DNA from: Diogma glabrata
Taxonomy: Eukaryota; Arthropoda; Insecta; Diptera; Cylindrotomidae
DNA: 64,000 bases
Direction: 5' to 3'
Assembly: GCA_963693315.1 (NCBI GenBank)
Contig: OY856186.1
Coordinates: 384,622,215-384,686,214, forward strand
The notes under the pieces are model-generated. The model saw only the letters and a program-made list of their open reading frames with translations. It did not search any database and was not told the origin of the DNA. Made by a program: the position numbers and the translations under genes. Shown here piece after piece: positions 53,401 through 64,000 of this stretch (position 1 is the stretch's first letter; every line of letters begins with the position of its first letter).

Positions 53401-54290
53401 ACTCAGACTCAGACTCAGACTCAGACTCAGACTCAGACTCAGACCCAGACTCAGACTCAGACTCACACTCAGACTCAGACTCAGACTCAGACTCCGACTT
53501 AGACTGAGACTCAGACTCAGACTCCTCTGACTCAGACTCAGACTCAGACTCAGACTCAGACTCAGACTCAGACTCAGACTCAGACTCAGACTCAGACTCA
53601 GACTCAGACTCAGACTCAGACTCAGACTCAGAGTCAGAGTCAGACTCAGACTCAGACTCAGACTCAGACTCAGACTCAGACTCAGACTCAGACTCAGACT
53701 CAGACTCAGACTCAGACTCAGACTCAGACTCAGACTCAGACTCAGACTCAGACTCAGACTCAGACTCAGACTCAGACTCAGACTCAGACTCAGACTCAGA
53801 CTCAGACTCAGACTCAGACTCAGACTCAGACTCAGACTCAGACTCAGACTCAGACTCAGACTCAGACTCAGACTCAGACTCAGACTCAGACTCAGACTCA
53901 GACTCAGACTCAGACTCAGACTCAGACTCAGACTCAGACTCAGACTCAGACTCAGACTCAGACTCAGACTCAGACTCAGACTCAGACTCAGACTCAGACT
54001 CAGACTCAGACTCAGACTCAGACTCAGACTCAGACTCAGACTCAGACTCAGACTCAGACTCAGACTCAGACTCAGACTCAGACTCAGACTCAGACTCAGA
54101 CTCAGACTCAGACTCAGACTCAGACTCAGACTCAGACTCAGACTCAGACTCAGACTCAGACTCAGACTCAGACTCAGACTCAGACTCAGACTCAGACTCA
54201 GACACAGACTCAGACTCAGACTTAGACTTAGACTCAGACTCAGACTCTAACTCAGTAACATACTCAGTTTCAGACCCTGACTCAGAATTA
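50490..54290. repeat. 3.8-kb ACTCAG hexamer satellite
   Basis: Almost pure repeats of ACTCAG with scattered variants (ACACAG, ACCCAG, ATTCAG, ACTTAG). A marker block with CAGACCCAG, CACACTCAG, CTCCGACTT and ACTGAGACTC recurs near 51576, 51984, 52708 and 53442, in the last three followed by CCTCTGACTC. A second marker ACTAAGACTCAGACTCAGAT recurs near 50991, 51770 and 52174. So blocks of about 0.4-0.8 kb were duplicated inside the array. Both edges fade into diverged units. On the minus strand the phases read Ser-Glu, Leu-Ser, or stop-Val, so the long open frames here are by-products of the repeat. Confidence 0.95.
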
Positions 54291-54299
54291 AACACAGAC

Positions 54300-56279
54300 T
54301 CAGTTCCAGTTTTAGACGTAAAATTAAATTCAAATTCAAACTTTGGATGCAGACTCTTACTAATGGCTCTTGGCTTTTTGGAAAAAAGTTTAACACCCCT
54401 TGTCTCAACGGGTAAATAAACAAAATATATATAGACAAACTTAATTTTTTATATCATGATTAACTGAATTTTTCTATTAATTTTAAAACAAAGTTAATAT
54501 TAAATTAAAAGCTTAACCTAAACGCTGTCAAATTCAAGCCCTTTGGCGCAGTACGATATGATTTCCTCTTTTGTTTCTTTATATTCTAAGTTCATTGTTT
54601 TTCGTTAATTTTCTTTCAATATCTTTTCTTTGTATTTATTTTTCCAAATAACAAACAAAAAAAGGATATACAATTTATTTGACGATTCAATTACAAATTG
54701 TATGAATTAAATTTAATTAAAAAAAAATTTCAAAAACAAAACAAAAAAAACAAACGAAGAAAAGAAATTAATTCTAAATTCAAAATTTTATTAAATTAAG
54801 AAAGTTAATATTTTGGAAATCTTTTTTTTTCATCCTTCGTTCTTATAGATGAAAAACGGTTGGAAATTAAAATCAGGTCATTTTGCAGCAAAGGCTACGT
54901 CTTGTTCGTCAATAATAAAAAAGAAACGGAATTGAAGAGAAAGTTAAATCGTTTAATTTTATTTGAATTTAAGATTAAGTTATAGTATTATAAAAGGAAA
55001 CGGAAGATGTTTAATTTTATTTTAAAACGGATTTGGAAATTGAGAAGGAGTTTTAGGGATAGATATTGAAATCTTGTCAAAGTTGATGGATTAGGATGGA
55101 TGACTAATGAGATTTAAACTTTTCTTATTCAATTTTTATTTTGTTTCTCTTATCTTTAACTAATTATTCATAGTTGACTAGATGTGGTTGGAGTGGTAAG
55201 TGTATATAGAAATGAGATTCTTTATTTAGTTTTAGCACAAATCATTGCTGTAACTACTGGTTGCAGTACAGTTATTCTTTCAAGATTTTCATAAAATTTT
55301 CAAATGAGTATTTATACCATGCTGCAAGAGTTTAACAGAAGAAAACAAGTAACAACGGTTTTAACCAATATTTTGAAAAAATATCCCAATCTATTGTGTT
55401 TACAAACAAAGCATGGAGTTTATTAATGAATGAGGTTAAAGCTGTTGTAAATAACTAAGCCATCTCTTTAAAAGATATCTTTAATTTTATTATTCAAAAC
55501 ATTTTTCCATCAACTAAGATTTTCCATTTCTCTACGCTTCTTCTTTATAATTTAAATGGAATTTCAATACAAGTTTAATGTTCCATAAAACCAAAAGAAA
55601 AATTCTACAAAAAAAAAACGAATTGGGTTTTAAACAGTTTTTTATTACGATTCGTGTCAATTTTAATGATACAGAATGGAAGTAATGAAAATTAGAATAA
55701 AATAAAATCAATAATTTTTCATGAATAAATATTTGTTTGGGTCTTGAAATTATTCATTTTGGTGTTTATGGTACCTTGTCGATTTTCCAATATTTTTAAA
55801 CAAACATATCTACGATTTTTAGATTATTATTGATAAACAACTAAAATCGTTTAAAACTATTTTTATTTTATGGACAAAAACGATAAACTAAACAGCAAGC
55901 ACAATTTGCACTGTCAAAACTACCCTCACCAGCATTGAATAAAATTCTAAATAGAAATTAGAACATAAAGTGGAAAGTTAATAGAAAAACATCACATTTT
56001 TGGTCTTTTGACTGTGATTGGGTTTTTGAAACCGATTTAGTGTAATTTCAATGTCAAGAGAACAATTGAAAGCGATAGTTCTTCTTGCTTGAAATTTTTA
56101 ATCATGTAGCTTTAGCCATACAAATTAATAATTTTTGTAATTTTGAAAGCGTATCAAAGAAATGAGCAGAAATAACTTCCAACCAATTTTATATTAAAAA
56201 GAAACATATTTAGACCAGGGTCGATAATTTTTGAGAACAAAAAAAATAATAGTAGGATGAAACCCATTAGAAAAGAAGA
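54300..56279. other. AT-rich intergenic, nothing recognised
   Basis: No coding region, RNA gene or clear repeat was recognised on either strand. Confidence 0.5.
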
Positions 56280-56704
56280 AGAATATTATAAAAATGAAAG
56301 GAAAAATAATTTACGGGCGATCTGAGATCGGGAAGGGCAAGGGGTGAGTTTTTAAGGGTAAAAAACGGTTTATCTCGATTTCCGGCAAAACTAAAAGTCC
56401 TATGGAAAAAAATTCAACCGCAAAGTTGTAGGTAATAAAAAGATTTAAAACTTTTGCATCAACACTTTTTTCACATAACCTCAAAATTTATGTGAAAAAT
56501 TCAAAAAACCAAGTTTTTTATTTTTATCTTTTACAAAAAATTTTTTTTCACGAAATTTGGTGAAAACTTACCCAAATACGCTGTAATTTATTTGATTTGA
56601 AATATTATCAAAAGTCTCTAATTCTTACAAGAAAGCATGATCTGAATAAGTTTTTGTAATATGGTTGGCATCCATTGTTCATAAACACGAATTATTCAGT
56701 AAGA
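56280..56704. repeat. probable dispersed non-coding repeat
   Basis: Less AT-rich at its left edge and phrase-like: AAAAACGGTTTATCTCGATT, TTCCGGCAAAACTAAAAGTC, CCTATGGAAAAAAATTCAAC. Such phrases look like conserved dispersed repeat sequence rather than unique DNA, but only one copy is in the window, so this is an impression. Confidence 0.3.
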
Positions 56705-57300
56705 CTATAGATTAGATTAGATTAGATTAGATTAGATTAGATTCGGTGGTGATATGCTGTACTGCGACCTAGATGATCTACTGCACCCCACCCGTATACC
56801 ATTTGGTAAAAACCCAGCTAGATTGCCTCTTTCAATCCAGCCTCCTTTAGGAACCTTAGGATATGGAGAAAATTAAGTTTATGCAATATAAAAAAATAAT
56901 GCTCTCTCAGATGTATATTTTTTCATGTGGATCAAAGCTTTACGAGTTTTGAGGAGATAGAATATGTCTCTCTCCTAATACAAAGAATCTACTTTTGTCT
57001 ACTACACCCCAAGATTCTTAATGTGTTTTCTTAATCTACAGTGTCCTGTAACAACACCTCTCAGCATTCTTAGATTGCTCATCTTCAGCCCAGAGTAGAT
57101 TCTACCAGGCATTGGACCATTGCATCATAATTACTTCCCTCATCCTTACGTACATGAAATGTGTCTCTAGATCTCAAAGGATTTGCTGTGTAATAGAGAC
57201 TGGATCTATTACCAAGAATATCAACAGGAAGCAATCGGGAGGACTGCGAGACTTGAGATTTTACATTCCAGCTATTGAAAGTCATGTGAATTTTAAAATG
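56705..57300 (-). pseudogene. LOA/I-like non-LTR element, 3' end after RNase H
   Basis: Minus-strand remnant. The frame 57285-57085 has SRLLPVDILGNRSSL. It is followed in another frame by NLRMLRGVVTGHCRLRKHIK, which matches the TGHxxLxxHL segment found after the RNase H domain in LOA/I/R1-type ORF2 proteins. Further down, GGWIERGNLAGFLPNG-like sequence leads to a 3' end with seven TCTAA units (ATTAG on the plus strand, 56709-56743), the kind of short-repeat tail these elements carry. Several stops and frame changes. Confidence 0.55.
56709..56743 (-). repeat. ATTAG pentamer run, element tail
   Basis: Seven tandem ATTAG units at the 3' edge of the minus-strand non-LTR remnant. It is not TTAGG and not telomeric. 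Confidence 0.8.
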
Positions 57301-57490
57301 AACGTCCTCCTTTCCAACTCAAATAAATCATAATGCACGCATTCGAGAATGTACCGACAGACCGTGAAAAAAGTTGAGCAGAAGAGACTCGCCGAGCAGA
57401 ATTGAGCAGAATATATTTTGACTTGTTGCACCCCAAATCTAAACGGGCGAGTGTTGAAAGGCAATTATAAAATATTAAACTGATCCAAAG

Positions 57491-57613
57491 AATTGTTGTC
57501 AATAAAAGTTATATAAATAATTGATCAAATAAACTGTTGTGTCACAACGAATAGACGATTGTTGATAATTAAATTGTTGGGTCACAACGAATTTACGACT
57601 GTTGACAACAATT
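57491..57613. repeat. 123-bp stretch with 12-bp perfect inverted ends
   Basis: AATTGTTGTCAA (57491-57502) and TTGACAACAATT (57602-57613) are exact reverse complements. Inside are two direct copies of GTCACAACGAAT followed by A/T then AGACGATTGTTGA or TACGACTGTTGA. It may be a very short foldback element or an internal satellite pair. Confidence 0.55.
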
Positions 57614-58949
57614 GTTACACATATTTCCTAGTTTTTTCTTTCCAACTCTAATCAAGCAAACTCAAAATTAAATTTCTTACAAAAAAAAATTGGCACTTGT
57701 GTCTAAACAAACTACAACTAAATTAATTTAAAATCACAAATATTTAAAGAAAAATATACATATTTTTCTGATATCCTAATATAATTTCACTCTATTCCAA
57801 CTTTTTCGCATATACAAAACTTAATAACATCAAATAATATTTTGTTTTTTGGTGTTTTTGGCACTTAATATTTAAACCACAAATGAACTAAATCAAAATG
57901 TGCGTAATTTAAATTTACTATTACATACTTACACATTAACATAAATTTATTTGCATAATTGCAATATTAAAATCAAAGACCAATAAACAGTAATAAATAA
58001 ATATGTATTAACAACTCAGTTTCACAACGTTGGAATTTCTTCGTCGTTTCATTAACGACACCATTACTGTAATTTTAATTCACAAATTGTAAAATGGGAA
58101 TAATTTTAATCCGTGATTTTTTTGTATTTGCACAATACACATACATAAATACTTATTTTATCTAAATTTTTTTTCTTTTAATTAAAATAACATTGAATTC
58201 ATTCGAATATAATCACAGACCTGAACAAGTATAGCATGTAACATTGAATTTATAGCCACTCTCCTGCTTTTCCCCTCACAAACTTCAAATCATTGTATTG
58301 CCATACGTATCTATCTAACAGACCACATAAAGCAATGATAATTAGAAATTAGCAATTATGTATTAAAGTCTGCGTCAAAAAACCTAGCAATAATCCCAAT
58401 TTAACAAGAACTATTCAAGGCTTACCTTAAACAACCCGATTTGCAAGAAATAAACATAATTTAAGACTTTTCGAATTATAAATCAGCAGATGATCAATGT
58501 TAAGTTTTATTCTCTTGTGAAACAAACTATGGCATGTAGATATAAATCAAAGAGAAAGCGTGGCTTGAATTATTTGTCTACCTACACCGTCACAAAAGAA
58601 CAAAGGTTTCAACGTATGAACTTTCTGTACCTGAGTAAAAAATGTCGTAATAACTACGACAAAATATGTTAATGCAACTCCCTTGCTCATTTGTTTGGCT
58701 GTTTTTTTACCTGCGATACCCGTAAGATCAGGTTTCCAGTAAACTAATACATTGTTACTCATTCTTCAACCATTTTCCTTATGATGTGTATGAACTTAGC
58801 ACCTTAACTGCTCATTTGACTATCCTACAAGATGGCAATTCGCTTGTTCTGATAAAATTTTCTTACGCTGAAGTTTGCGTATCATTTAATTTTGTTTGTT
58901 TCGTAATTGCAATCTATATTTCCTACCAAAATTAAACTACTAAATCATA
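57614..58949. other. AT-rich, nothing recognised
   Basis: No gene, RNA gene or notable repeat was seen. It separates two parts of the minus-strand LOA/I-like remnant and may be a later insertion. Confidence 0.4.
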
Positions 58950-60090
58950 CCGTTTTTAGGAAACTCGAGCAATAGCTTTACGCGTTTGGCTGAACTATGC
59001 TGAACTGATAGGTCTATGAGACTTCAGCTGGGTGACATATTTTTCCTACTTTTGGAATAAATATCATTTTGGCCGTTATCCTTGGTACTGGAATATCACA
59101 TTTAATGACAGATTGCTTTTAAAGATCCGCAGGAAGTACGGTAACAGCCACTTCTTCGCCTTCTACAGGAGCGATTGAACTATTTCCGATTAATCCTGGT
59201 GATCCTCCGCTAAATATATGGCAGCCACTCTCCAGTCCTTTGGGCATGGTCTTTTACTTTTCTACCTCCTCGGGTCACCTAAACATGCACTTATAGCTCA
59301 AGAAAATTATGCTTCTTGCAGAACTCAGATAAGCAGTTTTCTCAACGAAGTTTCACTCTCTGCACCAGCTTTTACCTCTGATGGAGTTTAGCCGCTGCAG
59401 TCGTTGCAGAGATTATAACAGAAGGTTCTGGAGCTTCTCCTTATTATCTTAGTGATAGTTTTATCTAAGTGATTAGGCAGCTGACCTTGAACATCTTTGT
59501 GATTTACAGTTTTACTTCCGCAAGAGCTTGTTTCACCGCAATATAGTCCCTCTAATTGTCACTAGCTGTAAACCTCCTAAAATTGGTTCCAACTTCCTGG
59601 AGAAGTAAATCGGGGGCAATTTCTCTTTTGTACTATCCAGATCGAAACTGATCATTCTGTAATCAAGCAAGAAGGTCCTGTACTGATGGTTTCTACCGTT
59701 CGATCTATCACTTCCTGCCTAACCCTTGTGACAAAAGTGGATATGTTCTGGACGTTAAACACACTAAATTTTACTTTAATTAAATATTCAAACAGAAACT
59801 AATCTTTCTCGTGTGTGGCCCCACTTTCTTTTGACTCGTTGGAACCATTTGCATCATACCCGATGATAATAGCCCTTTTTTTCTTGTTGCACAGTTCCAC
59901 CAACCTCTGTACCTCTGCGATGAGCATTACTATACATACCACTGCACCAAATCCCAATGCTACTACTACCTGAGAGCAAATGTCCCCGAGGAGGATGGTA
60001 TTTGCTATGGTCACTAAACTGCTCGTAGCTTTCTTCTCCAGAGATGGGGATAGTAGAATAGAATGGATGACCAGGTTGGGTCATTTCAGA
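58950..60090 (-). pseudogene. LOA/I-like non-LTR ORF2: endonuclease, linker, RT start
   Basis: Minus-strand pieces in correct order. The endonuclease segment EVQRLVELCNKKKRAIIIGY followed by DANGSNE (59910-59840) matches the catalytic stretch of LOA/Jockey-type endonucleases. A linker with SWCRE and KTAYLSSARSII lies near 59400-59290. The RT entry MIFIPKVGKICHPAEV, normally followed by a PISL/TSF motif, is near 59090-59030. Many stops and frame changes. The RT core is missing, and the 3' end is probably 56705-57300, beyond 1.3 kb of unrelated AT-rich sequence. Confidence 0.55.
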
Positions 60091-61315
60091 TCTTAGACTA
60101 AGGCCTTTCGATCTCTACTCTACGATGATATCCAATGACGTCAATAAAAGACTTCTATTTCCATTTCTTTAATATGTTTTCTTATTTTGATCTTGTCAAA
60201 TGTCTTCACAAAAACCTATTTTATTACATATATTTTTAGATAATGATGTCCATATTGGACCTTTATTGTATCCAAATTAGATCTACTTTAGAACTACTTT
60301 TTAACTACCCACATTAGTAACAAATTTACCTATTATATACTTATCACTTTTTCATCTGTGTTTAATGTTTATCTCATAATTCTTCTATCATTCCAAAAAT
60401 TATCTTCATCAAAAAACAAAAATAATTTTTCTTTTCTCGATGACATTATTTCCTCATCAAGAAACAAAAGCAAATTTTATTTCTTGATGACATAAATTTT
60501 GTTAAATTAAATGAAAAATTAAAAAAAATAAAAATTAAATTTATTATATAACAACATTCAAGAATTTACAATCAACAAATTACTTTAAATTTTGTTATCA
60601 AAACAAATCAAAAATTAATACGTTAAAACAAAAACAAATATATATTTTTAGGTTAAAACAAAAACAAAAATATATTGTTACGTTAAAATTCATTATCCAA
60701 ACAAAATATATTTTTCTTTTACTTTCACAACAAAAGTAAAATTATTTGGAAACGCTAAATTGTCATTTTTTTAATATTCAACTAGAATTATTAGTAAATC
60801 GTCAATTTAGTTCATTTACAAATATGAACCAAATACATGACATGTATGCAATTAATTTTTAGGTTTTTAGGTTTGACAATTTTGAGAATCATGGTAAGAG
60901 TAAGATTATTATCTTAATATCTTAATGTCTTGATATCTTATACCTTAATCATATGAATTTTGACCTTAGTCTTATCAAGATTATTTTATTAGGAGCAATG
61001 CGTGATGTATCGGCAGTACACCACCAAGTCCATGGTAAGAAAATTTTAAAGATAAAAGTAATTAATAGTTTTTCGAATCATAATGCACACTACTACTTTT
61101 GTCTCGTTGGTTTCGAGAACCCTCACTCTGTTGTTGTGGAGCCTGGGTTTATGTTTCAGAGTAATCCCAACTGTTTCTTAGCGAATGTCCTGACTACAAC
61201 AGCAGACGCTGGTGAACATTCACTAGGGCCACGCACATGTTTTCTGCTGCCTCCATTAGACGCTATTATAGAGGAGCGTATGATCCACGTTATCCATCAA
61301 TACCCTTTCCTCTTC
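60091..61315. other. AT-rich spacer, no supported gene
   Basis: Holds TTTCTCGATGACAT- and TTTCTTGATGACAT-type short repeats near 60435-60490 and AAAACAAAAACAAAxATATAT repeats near 60625-60675. A plus-strand open frame at 60953-61354 overlaps the antisense of the gag-like remnant and has no recognisable motif, so it is not called. Confidence 0.4.
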
Positions 61316-62025
61316 TTAGGTCCTGACATCCAAAATGCTACTACAATCCCCTGAAGCAGCAGCCTCACCCTCTCCCTCCATAATTTTTTCTATAACATTA
61401 GTTATTGTAAAGGCTAAGCTGCTTATTTGGGCTGTGGTGGTATCTGAAATACTGTCACGAGATGCTACCTGAACCGTTTTCCTCCGTTTTTTCTTTAGTC
61501 GCCCGATAAGGTTCATGGATAAAAACTTTGACACAGCAGTAGCTAAAAATACTCCCTACTGCTTGTTCTATCAAACAGGAATCTTCTCCGTAGTCTGGCC
61601 AGCACACCTTGGGAGCAAAACGTTTACTTTGTGTGGAATCGGAATATCATTTTCCATTTAAGTCACAAATAAGAAAGCTCTGCTCGTCTTTACCTTCCAT
61701 CAGTATGTGACCAAGCTTAAAGTGAATACCCGAAGGCTCGATTGTCACATCTTACCGTCCTATTCCAATTAACACCAGCTCTTTCACGCTAAGTATCCTC
61801 TGGGGATAGTGTTCAGCCAAAATAACCTTCTTATATGAATTAATTGCACCAGCATAGCTGATGCCTGAGATGGTATTGTTCCCTTTTCCGAGAGAAGGCT
61901 ATCATGGTTTTCCTTGCATTATTCTTTGGCATATTAGACACTTTGTGCCAAAACTGTTGATGTTGTGGAGACATTTCACAAGCGGTTGGCTTCTCACACC
62001 CACTTGATATAAGATTAGGGTTCAA
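61316..62025 (-). pseudogene. gag-like ORF1 remnant (DUF4780-like), same minus-strand element
   Basis: Minus strand, upstream of the endonuclease remnant at 60090 and so in the ORF1 position. Segments: SPQHQQFWHKVSNMPKNNAR (from about 61965), AINSYKKVILAEHYPQRILS with VKELVLIGIG (61840-61755), and IEPSGIHFKLGHILMEGKDE followed by QSFLICDL (61745-61665). The pattern, a short region with DYP-like residues followed by FxxGxLxxxxKDExSxxWL, resembles the ORF1 domain of LOA/Jockey-type elements. Several stops. The C-terminal part ends near 61316. Confidence 0.45.
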
Positions 62026-62529
62026 TTTTGATCGATTATGATCAATGTTGATCTACGGGCTTGACTACCCTGCGTACTCCATTCTGTGCCATTGACATAT
62101 GAGTTAGCGTGAGATATCACATACAACTGGCAATGGCAGGAGATATCATTTGCCAAGATGATATCTTAGGGTGCTTGCGTTCGAACTTTAATTAGTCAAA
62201 GACAACTCACCTAGATTTAGCTGAGCAGCGATCCATAGTAGTACCGCTCATTGTCTTCCGGGGAATCAGGCCAATATATAAGTATGTGTAGGCGTTGCGC
62301 CTCGATTGAGGTTGTGGGCGGTGGGTCTGGAGTCCAGCTTTGTTTTGTTTTCTGCAAATTTCTCACAATTTGTTTTTCACTTATTATTTTTGGCAAAATG
62401 GACTGTATAATTCTATAGATGATTCTTGATTGCTTAAGTATATCTGCTTAAGATAGCATAATGTCGATGTAGCTTTATTATTGATGTGTTACACTATGCC
62501 GAACAAGGCAACTAAATGATGAATCTTCA
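62026..62529. other. GC-richer spacer, possible element 5' end
   Basis: On the minus strand the segment 62330-62220 (CAATCGAGGCGCAACGCC, TGATTCCCCGGAAGACAATG) is unlike the AT-rich surroundings and may be the 5' untranslated part of the LOA/I-like element. No coding region recognised. Confidence 0.35.
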
Positions 62530-63080
62530 TATATTAGGTATATCTGCCTAATATGGCAGCTGATTGATGAATCTTGATAAATTAAGTATATCTGACTGAC
62601 ATGGCAGCTGATCGGTGAATTTTGCTTATTAAATATATCTGCCTAACATGGCGGCTGATCGATGAATTTGTTAATTAAATATATCTGCCTATAACATAGC
62701 AGCTGATCGATGAATTTTGTTAATTAAATATATCTGCCTATAACGTAGCAGCTGATCGATGCATTGGTAAAGTAAGTATATCTGCCTAACATGGCAGCTG
62801 ATCAATACATTTTGCTAATTAAATATATCTGCATAACATGGTAGATTGTCGATAAATCTTGATCATTAATATACACTGTAACACAGTGCCTAACAAGGCA
62901 ATTACACCGGTGAACCTTGAATAATTAGGTGTATCCGCATAACATGGCAGCTGTAACGATGAATCTTGATAATTAAGTATATCTGCCTAACATGACAGCT
63001 GTAACGATGAATCTTGATAATTAAGTATATTTGCCTAACATGGCAGCTGTAACGATGAGTCTTGATAATTAAGTATATTT
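62530..63080. repeat. tandem repeat, about 47-bp unit, about 11 copies
   Basis: Units read ATTAAGTATATCTGCCTAAC then ATGGCAGCTGATCGATGAAT with a short AT linker, from about 62535 to 63075 at 46-49 bp spacing. Units after 62925 share GCTGTAACGATGAATCTTGA, so two subfamilies lie side by side. Confidence 0.9.
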
Positions 63081-64000
63081 TATGTACTGCAATGAGAAAA
63101 AATTCAGTAAGCACAAGTTTTCAATTAAATGGCAAACCCTGAGTATATTGCTTGTGAAAACCCATTAATTTTGATATATGAAAACCAAACTTCATTTATT
63201 GATAACGTTTACTTTTATTCTTAATTTTATTTGATTATTTATTTATTTTTTAGTTTTTAACAAACTAAACATTTTTTATGTAACAAGCACGATTTAATTT
63301 TATAAAAACCAGACTAATCTAGACTCCAATTTGAAGTCTCAAAAAATAAGAGACCAAATTATAGAATTACACAGATATAAATAAAAATCTAAATGAATGC
63401 GTGGAACCCTTTTTCTCTCAACAGAGCCACACATTTTCAACACCGCAACAAGTATTGCTGAACTAAACTGCATATCGATCAACGATACGCCAGTTTTTAA
63501 TAAGGTGGTGAAAACGTGAACTGAGCTGAATAACAAAAACAAATGTTCAATGTCAAAATGACATTTCTTAACAATAACATTATTTTAAAAAACAAGGTAA
63601 AAATACTTGATCAAATGACACATAATAAAAATGATTAATAGCTTTCTTTTTTCTTACAGTGCATGATTCCAATTGATGAAGACGTTAACAGCCGAAATAT
63701 GTCCACGACGGATCGCAGACATTGTAAGTTTGAAATAAATTAATATTTGGTTTATATTTGCAGGTGAACAAAAAATGCTCAGCGTTAACAATTTTGTTAT
63801 TATTTTTTCATATTATCATGAAATATTGGCATATGTCATAATTTATTGCATGATAAGATTTTTTGCTTCGTTATCCATTCTTTAATAAACTGGCCATCTC
63901 TATCTTACCACAATGCCAGATATTACGGGTGTCGATGAAGCGAAAGGTAGTATCGGCAATTCTGATCATTATTTAATTTCATCAGTTTAAAAACTGAATC
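63081..64000. other. AT-rich end of window, possible BEL LTR fragment
   Basis: No gene. The string AATGTCAAAATGACAT near 63549, about 50 bp before AAACAAGGTA, followed by TTTTTTCTTACAG, resembles the BEL-2 LTR section at 24311-24420 (AATGTCAGAATGACAT, then AAGGTTAG, then TTTCTTTTCAG) in both sequence and order. A tandem array precedes each. This suggests an LTR of a related BEL element running off the window. Confidence 0.3.

Noticed and set aside
50491..53466. 991-codon Leu-Ser open frame and the Ser-Glu frames in the satellite
   Set aside because: A 6-bp unit without a stop in two of three minus-strand phases gives long open frames automatically. There is no sign of a gene beyond that.
56709..56743. 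ATTAG run as telomeric repeat
   Set aside because: The insect telomere unit is TTAGG. This 5-mer lies at the 3' edge of a non-LTR remnant and is a usual element tail.
60953..61354. 133-codon plus-strand frame
   Set aside because: It partly overlaps the antisense of the ORF1-like remnant and shows no family motif.

Overview
The window looks like repeat-rich, AT-rich nuclear DNA from an invertebrate, most likely an insect. Every coding region I can identify belongs to a transposable element. No host gene, tRNA gene or rRNA gene was recognised. The evidence for an insect is the mix of BEL/Pao LTR retrotransposons with tRNA-Tyr-type primer sites, Ty3/Gypsy remnants, and non-LTR elements of R1, LOA/I-like, CR1-like and PHD/FP-ORF1 types.

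Layout. (1) About 0.3-7.05 kb: a decayed BEL/Pao element on the minus strand (BEL-1), missing its gag N-terminus and broken by a frameshift, a stop codon and a 778-bp solo LTR with a 4-bp target duplication. (2) 7.05-22.1 kb: AT-rich sequence with dispersed repeat families, a probable Gypsy (Osvaldo-like) gag remnant, several tandem arrays, a 5'-truncated non-LTR fragment and a Helitron-like terminus. (3) 22.2-45.7 kb: a nested structure. A non-LTR retrotransposon (ORF1 with PHD finger and FP-like domain; ORF2 with endonuclease, reverse transcriptase and a Cys/His C-terminus) carries two complete BEL/Pao elements. BEL-2 (22512-35057, minus strand, 2174-bp LTRs, 5-bp duplication ATGAG) sits in ORF1. 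BEL-3 (38365-45290, plus strand, 598-bp LTRs, 5-bp duplication ACGGT) sits in ORF2. Both carry a single uninterrupted gag-pol frame and nearly identical LTR pairs, so both are young. (4) 46.1-49.5 kb: a CR1-like endonuclease fragment fused to an R1-like pseudogene. (5) 50.5-54.3 kb: a 3.8-kb ACTCAG hexamer satellite with higher-order structure. (6) 56.7-62.0 kb: pieces of a LOA/I-like non-LTR element on the minus strand. (7) 62.5-64 kb: another tandem array that may lie in an LTR of a further BEL element cut by the window end.

Each BEL element encodes gag, aspartic protease, reverse transcriptase, RNase H and integrase as one polyprotein for its own copying and insertion. The most unusual signal is regulatory-looking. 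The BEL-2 LTR holds 16 units, 13 of them at exactly 68-bp spacing, each with an ACGTG-core dyad. The unrelated 113-bp leader array of BEL-3 keeps an AACGTG/CACGTT dyad in all four of its diverged units.
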